Below are positions 8,714 to 17,363 of a stretch of 64,000 bases of DNA, piece after piece. Positions within the stretch are counted from its first letter, which is position 1. Every line of letters begins with the position of its first letter. The stretch is from Marinobacter sp050379415. GTDB taxonomy: Bacteria > Pseudomonadota > Gammaproteobacteria > Pseudomonadales > Oleiphilaceae. The stretch covers positions 186,001-250,000 of the forward strand of contig NZ_JBNRLS010000001.1 of assembly GCF_050379415.1 (NCBI RefSeq). The letters run 5' to 3'. The translations under genes were made by a program, and so were the position numbers. Under the pieces are notes generated by a model. That model was not told where the DNA came from, searched no databases, and saw only the letters and a list, made by a program, of their open reading frames with translations.

Positions 8714-8907
8714 GCGATGTTGGGGGATACCTTCCCAAAACACGCTCCTTCGGCACCCCTCTGGGGTCCAGCCTGCAATCACAGATTGCAGTCGTTCGGT
8801 TGTCGCATGAAGCTTCGCTTCATAAGCGCTCGGCCTCACCCATGTGACGCTTGGGCTCCGCCATCCATGGCTCCGCACAGTTTTGGGAAGGTATCCCCCA
8901 ACAGCGC
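8714..8907 (-). repeat. Large multi-hairpin palindromic element B
   Basis: The arms at 8714-8741 and 8880-8907 are complementary over 28 bp with one mismatch, and end with CCCAAAAC/GTTTTGGG at the core. Read on the minus strand, the core starts with a GCCAT/ATGGC hairpin, then CAAGCG-T-CACATGG as in A1 and A2. It then has three extra small hairpins (ATGAAGC/GCTTCAT, CTGCAATC/GATTGCAG, ACCCC/GGGGT). The element starts at the base after the ABC1 kinase stop codon and lies between converging genes. Confidence 0.85.
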
Positions 8908-8939
8908 CCATGCAGCGGAGTCAGGCTCACTATGAAGTC

Positions 8940-8969
8940 GGGGTCTGAAGAAAGCCTTCTTCTGACCCC
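8940..8969. repeat. 30-bp REP-like palindrome, copy D1
   Basis: A palindrome with GGGGTC and GACCCC ends and a GAAGAAAG-type centre, followed by ATTTTCAC. It lies just beyond the 3' end of the sirtuin gene. Five more copies occur near 50.5, 52.7 and 56.1 kb. Confidence 0.85.
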
Positions 8970-8977
8970 ATTTTCAC

Positions 8978-9664
8978 CTACCGGTTACCCGCAAGCCTCG
9001 ACACCCACTCCGCAACCCCCTCACTGGCGCCCTTGCGAATGACATTCGCGCGGGACACCGAGGCAGGCTCGCCAGGGTCAATCACGGTAATCGGCACATC
9101 CATATCCACCTCATACACCAGCCCCGCTGCGGGGTAGACCTGCAGCGAGGTACCCACAATCAGCAGGTGATCGGCGGTACGCACCACCTCGGCAGCTTTC
9201 TCCAGCATCGGCACTTCCTCGCCGAACCACACGATGTGCGGCCGCAGCTGCCCGCCGCGGTCGCAGCAGTCACCCGGATTGATGTCGTTGTAGCCGATGT
9301 CGTACACGGGCTCCGGATAGACCGAACTGCGGGCCTTGGTGAGTTCTCCGTGAAGATGGATCACATTGGAGGAGCCGCCCCGCTCGTGCAGGTCGTCCAC
9401 GTTCTGGGTGACGATGGTCACCCGGTAACGTTTCTCCAGCTCCGCCAGCAGGCGGTGGGCCTGGTTGGGCTGAGCGTCCTTCAGCTGGCGGCGGCGCTCG
9501 TTGTAGAAGCGCAACACCAGCTCCCGGTTGCGCTCAAAGGCTTCGGGCGTTGCCACGTCATACACGCTGTGCTGCTCCCACAAGCCACCGTTGTCACGGA
9601 AGGTGGAGAGGCCGCTTTCGGCGCTGATGCCAGCGCCGGTGAGTACGACGATATGGTCCTGCAT
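8978..9664 (-). CDS. cobB: Sir2-family NAD-dependent protein deacylase (CobB-like)
   Basis: Removes acyl groups from lysines using NAD+, cytoplasmic. The NAD site is GAGISAESG (residues 10-18), then TQNVDDLH (87-93) and catalytic H105 in HLHGE. Y54 and R57 in FYNERRRQL match the Tyr/Arg pair of SIRT5-type class III enzymes, predicting desuccinylase/demalonylase activity. Only C133 and C134 are visible where classical sirtuins carry four zinc cysteines, so the zinc site is probably degenerate. Its ATG overlaps the stop codon of the upstream flavoprotein by one base, giving translational coupling. Confidence 0.93.
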   Translation of the reverse strand: MQDHIVVLTGAGISAESGLSTFRDNGGLWEQHSVYDVATPEAFERNRELVLRFYNERRRQLKDAQPNQAHRLLAELEKRYRVTIVTQNVDDLHERGGSSNVIHLHGELTKARSSVYPEPVYDIGYNDINPGDCCDRGGQLRPHIVWFGEEVPMLEKAAEVVRTADHLLIVGTSLQVYPAAGLVYEVDMDVPITVIDPGEPASVSRANVIRKGASEGVAEWVSRLAGNR

Positions 9665-11067
9665 CAGTCGAAGATCTTGCCCGGGTTCATGATGCCGTTG
9701 GGATCGAATACCTGCTTGATGCCCTTCAGGTAGGCGATTTCCGCCTCGCTGCGGGTGTACTGCAGATACGCCTTCTTGGTCATGCCCACCCCGTGTTCGG
9801 CGGAGACGCTACCCTCATAACGCTGGACAATCTCGAACACCCACTTATTCACCTGCTGGCACTTCTCGAAGAAGTCTTCCTTGGCCATGTCTTCCGGCTT
9901 GAGGATGTTCAGGTGCAGGTTGCCGTCACCGATGTGGCCGAACCAGATGATTTCAAAATCCGGATAGTGCTCGGTCACCACGTTGTCGATTTCCTCCAGG
10001 AAACCCGGCACTTTGGATACCACCACAGAGATGTCGTTCTTGTAGGGAATCCGGGGTGCTATGGACTCGGAGATGCGCTCCCGCAGCTGCCACAGGTTCT
10101 GGGCCTGGGTTTCGCTCTGGCTGATCACGCCGTCCAGCACCCAACCCTCTTCAACACACTGTTCGAACAGCGCCATGGCATCGTCCATGACCTGATCGGA
10201 CACGGCCTCGAACTCCAGCAGCGCGTAGTAAGGGGCTTCGGTCTCGAACGGTGCCTGGACCTGGCCGTGGGCCAGCACATGCTGCATGGCCTGGTGGGAG
10301 AAAAACTCGTAGGCAGTCAGGTCCAGCTTCTTCTGGAATGACTGGAGCACGTCCATGGTGTTGGTGAGATCGTTCAGGCCCAGCACCAGCACGGTGAGAT
10401 CGTCCGGCTTGCGGGTCAGCTTCATGGTGGCCTCGGTGATGAAGCCCAGGGTACCTTCGGCGCCGATAAACAGGTGGCGCAGGTCGTAGCCGGTGTTGTT
10501 CTTGGCCAGATCCTTGTTCAAATCCAGAACGTCGCCCTTGCCGGTCACCACTTTCAGGCCGGCAACCCAGTCCCGGCTCATGCCGTAGCGGATCACCTTG
10601 ATGCCGCCGGCGTTGGTGGACAGGTTGCCGCCAAGCTGGCTGGAGCCGGCGGACGCGAAATCCACCGGGTAATAGAGGTCATTCTCCTCGGCAAAGTTCT
10701 GCAGCTGCTCGGTCACTACGCCGGCCTGACACCGGACGGTGCGGTCACTGGCATTGAAGTCGAGGATCTGGTTCATGTTGTCGAACGCAACCACCACCTC
10801 ACCATTGGCTGCAACCGCGCCGGCACTCAGGCCGGTACGGCCGCCAGAGGGCACCAGGGCTACCTGGTTCTCGTTGGCGAACCTGACCAACGCCTGGACC
10901 TGCTCAGTAGTCTTCGGCAGTGCAATGGCCAGGGGCTTGGGCGGGTAAATCTTGGTCCAGTCCTTGCCGTAGGTGTCCAGGTCCGCCGGGTCGGTCAGCA
11001 CCTTGCCCGGGGTATCGCCAGTGGCAATCAGCTCTTTGAGGGAGGCAATGATCTGTTCAGAACTCAT
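9664..11067 (-). CDS. FAD-linked 2-hydroxyacid dehydrogenase, probable D-2-hydroxyglutarate dehydrogenase
   Basis: Flavoprotein of the FAD_binding_4/FAD-oxidase_C family (GlcD, D-LDH, D2HGDH). The FAD-binding loop VPSGGRTGLSAG and SAGSSQLGGNLSTNAGG are in the N-terminal half; WFGHIGDGNLHLN and SAEHGVGMTKK are the C-terminal catalytic motifs. I chose the ATG at 11067 (MSSEQIIASL); the frame is open for 24 more codons. It is divergent from serA. In Pseudomonas a D2HGDH next to serA oxidises the D-2-hydroxyglutarate made by SerA and thereby drives serine synthesis, which fits this context. D-lactate or glycolate dehydrogenase is the alternative. Confidence 0.85.
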   Translation of the reverse strand: MSSEQIIASLKELIATGDTPGKVLTDPADLDTYGKDWTKIYPPKPLAIALPKTTEQVQALVRFANENQVALVPSGGRTGLSAGAVAANGEVVVAFDNMNQILDFNASDRTVRCQAGVVTEQLQNFAEENDLYYPVDFASAGSSQLGGNLSTNAGGIKVIRYGMSRDWVAGLKVVTGKGDVLDLNKDLAKNNTGYDLRHLFIGAEGTLGFITEATMKLTRKPDDLTVLVLGLNDLTNTMDVLQSFQKKLDLTAYEFFSHQAMQHVLAHGQVQAPFETEAPYYALLEFEAVSDQVMDDAMALFEQCVEEGWVLDGVISQSETQAQNLWQLRERISESIAPRIPYKNDISVVVSKVPGFLEEIDNVVTEHYPDFEIIWFGHIGDGNLHLNILKPEDMAKEDFFEKCQQVNKWVFEIVQRYEGSVSAEHGVGMTKKAYLQYTRSEAEIAYLKGIKQVFDPNGIMNPGKIFD

Positions 11068-11256
11068 GAGTGCGTCATTCTCGTCAGGGTTGGGCCGGGG
11101 CCTGTTGACAGGCCATTCACAGGGAATTGATTCAGGCAAACCGGCGCGCTGTGAAAATCTCCGTTTATGGTATCATACCGCCCCTGTTCTGTGAGCCAGG
11201 CCGACGATCCCTGGCTCCAGGTCATTTCATGTGACGAAAGGTTCGGAAGCAAGCCA

Positions 11257-12486
11257 ATGTCAAATACGTCTCTCGAAAAGAGCAAAATCCGGATCCTGCT
11301 GCTGGAAGGCGTGCATCAATCTGCCATTGATACCCTGAATGCCGCGGGTTACACCAACATCGAGTATCTGACTCACTCACTGGGCGAAGAAGAGCTGATC
11401 GAGAAAATTGCCGACGCGCATTTTATCGGTATCCGCTCGCGCACCCAGCTGACCGAGAAAGTATTTGAAGCCGCCCAGAAACTGGTGGCGGTAGGTTGCT
11501 TCTGTATCGGCACCAACCAGGTGGACCTCAAGGCCGCCACCCGTCGCGGTATCGCCGTATTCAACGCGCCCTTCTCCAACACCCGTTCGGTGGCGGAACT
11601 GGTGCTGGCCCAGGCCATCCTGCTGCTGCGTGGCGTACCGGAAAAAAATGCCAAGGCCCATCGCGGCGAATGGCTGAAGTCCGCCAAGAACAGCTTCGAG
11701 ATCCGTGGCAAGAAACTGGGCATCATCGGCTATGGCAACATCGGCACCCAGTTCAGTGTCCTGGCCGAGGGCCTCGGCATGGATGTGTACTTCTACGATG
11801 TGGTCTCCAAGCTGCCGATCGGCAACGCCACTCAGGTCGGCACCCTGCAGGAGCTCCTCAACATCGCGGATGTCGTATCCCTGCACGTACCGGAAACCCC
11901 GGCCACCAAGTACATGTTCAAGGCCGAGCAGTTTGCCCAGATGAAACCGGGCAGCATCCTGATGAATGCCTCCCGCGGCACCGTGGTGGACATCGACGCT
12001 CTCGCCGATGCCCTGAGCTCCGGCAAGCTGTTGGGCGCTGCCATTGACGTATTCCCGGTCGAACCCAAGTCCAACAACGAGGAGTTCGTTTCTCCGCTGC
12101 GCGAGTTCGACAACGTCATCCTCACCCCGCACGTGGGCGGCTCCACCATGGAAGCCCAGGAGAACATCGGCCGTGAAGTGGCGGAAAAGCTGGCCATGTA
12201 CAGTGACAACGGCACTTCCGTTTCCTCCGTGAACTTCCCGGAAGTGGCACTGCCCTCACACCCGAACCAGCACCGCCTGCTGCATATCCACGAGAACGTG
12301 CCCGGCGTGATGTCCGAGATCAACCAGGTATTCTCCGAGAACGAGATCAACGTTTGTGGCCAGTATCTGCAGACCAAGGAGGACATCGGTTACGTGGTGA
12401 TCGATGTGGACAAGGCCTACAGCGAGCTGGCGCTCGAGAAGCTGCGTCAGGTCAAGGGCACTATCCGCTGCCGCGTGCTGTTCTGA
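11257..12486 (+). CDS. serA: D-3-phosphoglycerate dehydrogenase
   Basis: First step of serine synthesis: 3-phosphoglycerate to 3-phosphohydroxypyruvate, cytoplasmic. The 409-aa protein aligns along its length with E. coli SerA: the substrate/NAD domain with GCFCIGTNQVDL and NAPFSNTRSVAEL, the Rossmann motif LGIIGYGNIGTQ, the catalytic region TPHVGGST, and a C-terminal ACT domain (HIHENVPGVMSEIN) for feedback by L-serine. An in-frame ATG 30 codons upstream exists, but 11257 matches the family start (MSNTSLEKSKI). A strong terminator follows. The divergent D2HGDH-like gene probably removes its side product. Confidence 0.97.
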   Translation: MSNTSLEKSKIRILLLEGVHQSAIDTLNAAGYTNIEYLTHSLGEEELIEKIADAHFIGIRSRTQLTEKVFEAAQKLVAVGCFCIGTNQVDLKAATRRGIAVFNAPFSNTRSVAELVLAQAILLLRGVPEKNAKAHRGEWLKSAKNSFEIRGKKLGIIGYGNIGTQFSVLAEGLGMDVYFYDVVSKLPIGNATQVGTLQELLNIADVVSLHVPETPATKYMFKAEQFAQMKPGSILMNASRGTVVDIDALADALSSGKLLGAAIDVFPVEPKSNNEEFVSPLREFDNVILTPHVGGSTMEAQENIGREVAEKLAMYSDNGTSVSSVNFPEVALPSHPNQHRLLHIHENVPGVMSEINQVFSENEINVCGQYLQTKEDIGYVVIDVDKAYSELALEKLRQVKGTIRCRVLF

Positions 12487-12515
12487 GCCGTCAGGCGATG
12501 ATTGCAGTACCACCG

Positions 12516-12543
12516 AAGCCCGGGCCAACGCCCGGGCTTTTTT
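12516..12543 (+). terminator. Rho-independent terminator of serA
   Basis: AAGCCCGGGC and GCCCGGGCTT pair around a CAAC loop and are followed by a T run, 29 bp after the serA stop codon. This is a textbook intrinsic terminator. Confidence 0.93.
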
Positions 12544-12554
12544 ATGTCGGAAGA

Positions 12555-13835
12555 TCAGCGGGGGACCTGAAGCAACAGGTTCGGTGACCCGCTCTTGATA
12601 TCTCCGAGCACATTGGTCGCGGCCAGCTCGTCCAGCGCTGTGTCGACCTGATCGGGCGTCAGTCCCGGATCTGTCCCCAGCAAAAGCGCTGCAGTCCCGG
12701 CCACATGGGGCGAGGCCATGGACGTCCCGCTGATGGTGTTGGTTTCAGTATCGCTCTGGTACCAGGCGGCGGTAATGTCGGAGCCCGGAGCGAACAGATC
12801 CAGACAGGTCCCGAAATTGGAGAACGACGAACGCTGGTCTTCGCGGGTGCTACTGCCGACGGTAATGGCCTCAGGCACCCGGTTCGGGGAACCGCTGCAG
12901 GCGTCGGCGTCACTGTTGCCAGCCGCCACCACGAAGGTCACACCCTGCTCGACCGCTCCGCGTACGGCCTCGTCAAGCGCATCGGAATTGCCACCACCCA
13001 GTGACATGTTCGCCACCGCGGGAGGCTGGTGATTTGCCGCCACCCAGTCAACGCCGGCAATCACATCGGCATTACTGCCCGCTCCCGAGCAATCCAGCAC
13101 CCTCACTGCAGCCACAGACGCCTGCTTGGCGATACCATAGGCGCTGCCAACAGCCGTGCTGGCGACATGGGTACCATGCCCGTTACAGTCGGAGGTGTCC
13201 GACGGGTCAGTCTCGCCGCCAAGATTGAGCAGGGAGCCAACCAACGGCAGCCCACCGAGACCCAACAGACCGGTGTCATTCACTGCGAAGTTGCGCCCTT
13301 CAATGACCCGGCCCGTGAATTCCTGGTGGGAGGCCCTGAGCCCGGTATCGATGACATACACATTGACGCCCCCGCCGGCCTGATCCGGATACTGGTAGGT
13401 TTCATCCAGCGGGAGGTACGCCTGATCCACCCTGTCGAGACCCCAGGTTGCATCCGCCTGGGTGGCATTGGCCATGACGACCGTGTCGGGCTCCACTGCC
13501 AGCACACCCGGCATGGACTCGAGCAGGGCTGCCTGGGTTTCGCTGAGCTCAACCGCCGCACCGGTGAGGGCGGTCTGGTACAGATGAAGGAGCTCACCTC
13601 CGCCCACAGCCATCAGAATGGCATCGACACCGGCACGGAGGTCGGCCACCCCGAGCAGGCCCGGAAGTTCCGGGTCCAGGCGAAGAATGTAACGTCCCGG
13701 CACGATGTCTCCGGCCTGTAACGTCTGTTCGCTGCCGGCCTGTTGAGCTTCACCATCCAGCAGCCCTGCATGGGCAGGTATGGCTGCCGCAAGGGCAACG
13801 CTGAGACAGGTGGCGGTCAAGGTTATTTTTATCAT
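12555..13835 (-). CDS. Secreted subtilisin-family (S8) serine protease, proteinase K-like
   Basis: Extracellular endopeptidase made as a prepro-protein. A Sec signal peptide ends near AHAGLL (about residue 24). An inhibitor I9-type propeptide follows (PGRYILRLDPEL to AVEPDTVV, roughly 45-130). The catalytic triad is visible as VIDTG (Asp), GHGTHVA (His) and GTSMASPHVAG (Ser). I chose the ATG at 13835, which has AAAGGAG upstream and a clean signal peptide; the open frame runs 32 codons further. The protein stops soon after the catalytic domain, without a pre-peptidase C-terminal or transport domain, so it is compact for a marine subtilase. Confidence 0.92.
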   Translation of the reverse strand: MIKITLTATCLSVALAAAIPAHAGLLDGEAQQAGSEQTLQAGDIVPGRYILRLDPELPGLLGVADLRAGVDAILMAVGGGELLHLYQTALTGAAVELSETQAALLESMPGVLAVEPDTVVMANATQADATWGLDRVDQAYLPLDETYQYPDQAGGGVNVYVIDTGLRASHQEFTGRVIEGRNFAVNDTGLLGLGGLPLVGSLLNLGGETDPSDTSDCNGHGTHVASTAVGSAYGIAKQASVAAVRVLDCSGAGSNADVIAGVDWVAANHQPPAVANMSLGGGNSDALDEAVRGAVEQGVTFVVAAGNSDADACSGSPNRVPEAITVGSSTREDQRSSFSNFGTCLDLFAPGSDITAAWYQSDTETNTISGTSMASPHVAGTAALLLGTDPGLTPDQVDTALDELAATNVLGDIKSGSPNLLLQVPR

Positions 13836-14055
13836 GGTATCGGCTCCTTTCCTTTGTCGATTTGTTGTGGAACTACCCGCACAAGGTTGCGTGAGAGAGC
13901 AACGAAGTCCATGCAGAAGAGGCCAATACACGGCTGGTTTTCAGAGATTTAATGAAAAAATCCGCATTTTCCCTTGAGAAAGCAGGGATACGAGCCATGG
14001 TTAAAGTACAGTCTGGTTCCGACCAGCCCATTCATACCGCGACAGGAGAAAATCG

Positions 14056-14340
14056 ATGTCACTCAGGGAGTCCCTGTTGAACAAGCTGCAGACCCAGACC
14101 GAACACTGGAGCAGGCAGATCGACCAGTTACGGGCAGAGGCGGACGCCAAGATGGCCAAGGCCGAGGATGATAAGGCGGAGGCTGAGATCCAGAAGGAGT
14201 TTTCGGAGAAGATCCAGTCCCTCGAGGACCAGATAGAAACTGCCAGGACCAAGCTCGGTGAACTGAAGGAATCAGGCGAGGATCAGTTGGACAACCTCAA
14301 ACAGCGCATCGACGAGTGGTTGCCCAGCAACACCAACTGA
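14056..14340 (+). CDS. Small coiled-coil protein of unknown function
   Basis: A 94-aa, highly charged protein predicted to be almost entirely alpha-helical coiled coil (about residues 10-85, heptads rich in Q, E, K, A, L). It has no signal peptide or membrane segment. AGGAG stands seven bases before the ATG and a strong terminator follows, so it is a real single-gene unit. I do not recognise a named family; similar short coiled-coil proteins are annotated as hypothetical in gammaproteobacteria. Confidence 0.75.
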   Translation: MSLRESLLNKLQTQTEHWSRQIDQLRAEADAKMAKAEDDKAEAEIQKEFSEKIQSLEDQIETARTKLGELKESGEDQLDNLKQRIDEWLPSNTN

Positions 14341-14349
14341 GCCAATTAC

Positions 14350-14386
14350 AAAAAAGGCTCCGGCGTTTTCACACCCGGAGCCTTTT
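14350..14386. terminator. Bidirectional Rho-independent terminator
   Basis: AAGGCTCCGG and CCGGAGCCTT form the stem, with A-rich and T-rich flanks on the two sides. It lies between converging genes (coiled-coil protein and YiaD-like lipoprotein) and can serve both. Confidence 0.9.
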
Positions 14387-14401
14387 CGGTTTCCCTGAAC
14401 C

Positions 14402-15058
14402 TTATTGCATCGGTACCAGGGTCAACTCCACCCGACGGTTCTGCTCGCGCCCGGCGGCAGTGTCGTTGGAAGCAATGGGATAGCGCTCACCGTAGCCCAC
14501 GGCACGGGTACGCTTCGGTTCAATACCCTGATTCAGCAGGAAATCACGTACTGAGCCTGCACGCTGCTCACTCAACAGCTGGTTGTAGCTGTCGGAGCCG
14601 GAACTGTCGGTGTGGCCTTCGATCTGGATGACGGTCTTGTCATATTCTTTCAGAACCAGCGCTACAGACTCCAGAGTACCGCTGAAGGACGGCTTGATGG
14701 ACGACTGGTTCAAGTCAAACGTGATGTTGCCCGGCATGACCAGTTCGATCTGATCACCATTACGGACAACCCGCACACCAGTGCCTTCCAGCTTCCGGCG
14801 CAGCTCGGCTTCCTGCTTGTCCATGTAGTAACCGATACCACCACCGATAGCAGCACCACTGGCCGCGCCGATCAGAGCGCCCTTGCCCCGGTCGCTGCTG
14901 CTGGAAGTTGCCGCGCCGATAGCTGCGCCACCGATAGCACCAATGATACTGCCCTTGGTTGCGCTCGAGGTCTTCTCCTCGCCGGTATAGGGATCATAGG
15001 TCATGCAGCCACCCAGACCGACGGTAGCTACTGCAAATGCAAGAATCGTTTTCTTCAC
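14402..15058 (-). CDS. YiaD-like outer-membrane lipoprotein with glycine zipper and OmpA domain
   Basis: Peptidoglycan-binding lipoprotein. A signal sequence ends in the lipobox LGGC. A glycine-zipper segment with GAIGGAAIGAA and GALIGAASGAAIGGGIGYYMD follows. The OmpA-like domain carries the GHTDSSGSDSYNQLLSEQRA and NRRVELTL motifs. The order and much of the sequence match E. coli YiaD. I chose a GTG start at 15058, because AGGAG is spaced six bases upstream and it gives the lipoprotein start VKKTILAF; an ATG six codons earlier would bury the SD. Confidence 0.9.
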   Translation of the reverse strand: MKKTILAFAVATVGLGGCMTYDPYTGEEKTSSATKGSIIGAIGGAAIGAATSSSSDRGKGALIGAASGAAIGGGIGYYMDKQEAELRRKLEGTGVRVVRNGDQIELVMPGNITFDLNQSSIKPSFSGTLESVALVLKEYDKTVIQIEGHTDSSGSDSYNQLLSEQRAGSVRDFLLNQGIEPKRTRAVGYGERYPIASNDTAAGREQNRRVELTLVPMQ

Positions 15059-15112
15059 AGCTTTCTCCTGCGCCATTATAGAACCCGGCGGTATTTCTGG
15101 TATGCGACCGGT

Positions 15113-16111
15113 TCAGGCCGCATTCACCGCCTTCCTGGTGAATGTATCAATGATGGTATTGAATACCGTTGCCTGCAAATCCTGGGCTTCGTTCACTAGA
15201 TGATGACGTCCATCCGGGATTCTCAGTTCCTCTACCGAGGAAAATTTATTGCGGATAATCCGCAGATTGTGCTGCCAGTCCACGGTCAGATCCTTCTCGC
15301 CCTGCACGACCGTAACCGGAAAGTTGATCGGCCGGGCCGATTCAATATGCGGCACCCATTGCCGCAATGCCGTGACCCAGTCCACATGCACCGCCCTTGC
15401 CTGCAGCGGATCATGATCCTTCAGGAAGCGGAGGAACCGGGTATCACTGCTGTTTTCCGCAAATACCCGACGCCAGCGCGTGATGAACGGTCTGACCAGC
15501 GTATGCAGAACCTTCGCGCCAAGCCAGCCCACAGGCCGAACCAGTGGCGCCAGCAGTACCACCTCCTTGAAGTCCGAGGTTTCGGTCGAGTGCTGATTCG
15601 AGAGCAGGTAATCAATCAGGATCGCCCCGCCGGTGCTCTGTCCCACCGCAAACCAGGGCTCACGGACCTTCCCCCGGGCCTGATCCAGCACTGCCGTCAG
15701 CACCTGCTGGTATTCCAGAAAGCTGCTAATCGCCGCCGGTGTCCCGCTGGAGAGACCGTGCCCCGGCTGGTCGTAGGCCAGGACATCCAGGCCAGCACCC
15801 AGACAACGGTCGATCAGCTGGCTGTACAAGCCGACGTGATCGAAGTAGCCATGCAGGATAAAGACCGTGCCCCGGGATTCCGGCAGCCGGTAATAGTGCA
15901 CCATGACCTCATGCTCACCTGCGTGCACGTAGCCCTGGTGATAATGCACCTCCGGGTGCTCCACCCAGAGATCCAGGCCGTAGAACCGGCAGTACGCGAC
16001 CATCTCGTCGCCCAGCTCCCGATCGCCCTGCGGATCGAAGGACTCGAGCCGCTCCAACAGCGAGTGCCTGTCCCAATCGGGTATTTCTATGGTATCCGTT
16101 TTCCAGTACAC
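15113..16111 (-). CDS. Alpha/beta hydrolase, lysophospholipase/monoacylglycerol-lipase type
   Basis: Serine hydrolase of the Hydrolase_4 (PldB/MGL-like) group. VFILHGYFDHVGLY gives the oxyanion region, GQSTGG the nucleophile elbow, EKDLTVDW the acid and GRHHLVNE the His. The 332 aa include an N-terminal extension of about 60 residues without a signal peptide. The start is GTG at 16111; the only ATG alternative lies 36 codons inside and would lose conserved-looking sequence, and no good SD is visible. The substrate is inferred only as a lipid ester. It is divergent from another esterase gene. Confidence 0.85.
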   Translation of the reverse strand: MYWKTDTIEIPDWDRHSLLERLESFDPQGDRELGDEMVAYCRFYGLDLWVEHPEVHYHQGYVHAGEHEVMVHYYRLPESRGTVFILHGYFDHVGLYSQLIDRCLGAGLDVLAYDQPGHGLSSGTPAAISSFLEYQQVLTAVLDQARGKVREPWFAVGQSTGGAILIDYLLSNQHSTETSDFKEVVLLAPLVRPVGWLGAKVLHTLVRPFITRWRRVFAENSSDTRFLRFLKDHDPLQARAVHVDWVTALRQWVPHIESARPINFPVTVVQGEKDLTVDWQHNLRIIRNKFSSVEELRIPDGRHHLVNEAQDLQATVFNTIIDTFTRKAVNAA

Positions 16112-16213
16112 GTAGAGTTAAACGCCTGTCATGATTCAGGAATAAGATTAAGGAGTTAATCAGAGGCTCCTTGATCGACTGCCATCCTATCGCATAGCGG
16201 GAGTAGAACACAG

Positions 16214-17107
16214 ATGCTGCAACCTCTTATTGAGGCCGGTCTTCGGCAAACCATGAACCGCCTGGTGCGTCCCATACTGAGTCCAGCGGTGCCCATCAGG
16301 GTCCAGCGCGCCCTGATCCGGCAGGCCTATCGCAGCTCGATTCCCCCCCGTGGCTGCCGGTTCAGCCATGGCACCCTGGCCGGTGTGCCGGTGGTCCGCA
16401 CCAGTTGTGGCAAACAGCAGGACGGCGTCATCCTTTACCTGCACGGTGGCGGCTTCATTATTGGCTCGGCGGATACCCACCGTGGCATCACCGGCCATCT
16501 GGCCAAGGCCAGTCAGTGCCTGGTGGTGACCCCGGATTACCGGCTCGCGCCGGAGCATCCATTCCCGGCGGCCCTCGACGACGCCGAGGCAACCTACCTG
16601 CAACTACTCTCCGAGGGCTATAAACCCGAACAGATTGCACTGGCCGGAGATTCCGCCGGCGGTGGACTTTGCGTGTCGCTGGCCATGCGGTTGCGGGATA
16701 GCCAGCAGCCGTTGCCGTCGTCACTGACACTTTTCTCCCCCTGGACCGACCTGACCCAGGAGCAGCTCTATCAACCGGAGCTGGAACCGGTATTGCAGCC
16801 GTCCTGGACCGCCAAGGCCGCAAAACACTATGCCGGCGCGGAGCCACTCGCCAGCCCGCTGATATCAGCGGTATTCGGAGACCTCAAGGACCTTCCGCCG
16901 ATGCTGATCCAGGTCGGTAGCGATGAAATCCTGCTCAATGACGCGGAACGATTGGCTCAAGTGGCGAAACGGGACCGGGTTGCAGTTAACCTGGAAATCT
17001 ACAACAGCCTCTGGCACGTGTTCCAGGTCCACAGTGGCCAGCTGCGCCGGGCGACCGAAGCAGTAAAAGCCGCTGGCAATCATATCAGGGCACATCTGAC
17101 AGGCTGA
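16214..17107 (+). CDS. Alpha/beta hydrolase fold-3 esterase (bacterial HSL, family IV)
   Basis: Carboxylesterase of the hormone-sensitive-lipase family, probably acting on short- to medium-chain esters in the cytoplasm. LYLHGGGFIIGS holds the HGGG oxyanion motif, DYRLAPEHPFPAALDD is the family signature, GDSAGGGL has the nucleophile Ser, GSDEILLND the Asp and SLWHVFQ the His. At 297 aa it is a typical size. Its last 23 bp overlap the 3' end of the converging GIY-YIG gene. Confidence 0.9.
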   Translation: MLQPLIEAGLRQTMNRLVRPILSPAVPIRVQRALIRQAYRSSIPPRGCRFSHGTLAGVPVVRTSCGKQQDGVILYLHGGGFIIGSADTHRGITGHLAKASQCLVVTPDYRLAPEHPFPAALDDAEATYLQLLSEGYKPEQIALAGDSAGGGLCVSLAMRLRDSQQPLPSSLTLFSPWTDLTQEQLYQPELEPVLQPSWTAKAAKHYAGAEPLASPLISAVFGDLKDLPPMLIQVGSDEILLNDAERLAQVAKRDRVAVNLEIYNSLWHVFQVHSGQLRRATEAVKAAGNHIRAHLTG

Positions 17108-17363
17108 TTTCGCCCCGGATCAGTGCTTCCTTGCGCGAGCGCGGCCAGCGCTTGATGTACCACTCCAGCCGGGAAGCCCGACTGCGATCGCCGGCCTGCG
17201 CCCGGAAAACCAGCTCCAGGGGTCCCTTGCCCCGCAGACTGCGCGCCCCCCTCGGCGCACCGGCCTGGTGTTCGGCAAAACGCCGCTCCACATCCGTGGA
17301 GATGCCGGTGTACAACGCTCCGGAAGCCGTTCGTACCAGGTAGAGATGCCAGTCACTGTTCAT
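17085..17363 (-). CDS. GIY-YIG nuclease-superfamily protein (YhbQ/UPF0213-like)
   Basis: A 92-aa single-domain GIY-YIG protein. The motif reads LYLVR...LYTGIS at residues 6-23, with ERRFAEH behind it and RASRLEWYIKRWPR in the second half. Such stand-alone proteins are related to UvrC-type nucleases, but their targets are largely unknown. The ATG at 17363 overlaps the end of the upstream EamA gene by 11 bp, so it is the last member of that minus-strand operon. It overlaps the converging esterase gene by 23 bp. Confidence 0.85.
   Translation of the reverse strand: MNSDWHLYLVRTASGALYTGISTDVERRFAEHQAGAPRGARSLRGKGPLELVFRAQAGDRSRASRLEWYIKRWPRSRKEALIRGEISLSDVP

Noticed and set aside
8714..8907. Element B as an integron attC site
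   Set aside because: Although palindromic and bounded by GTT/AAC-like bases inside the arms, it lacks paired R and L boxes with the RYYYAAC/GTTRRRY arrangement, and no integrase or cassette array is near.
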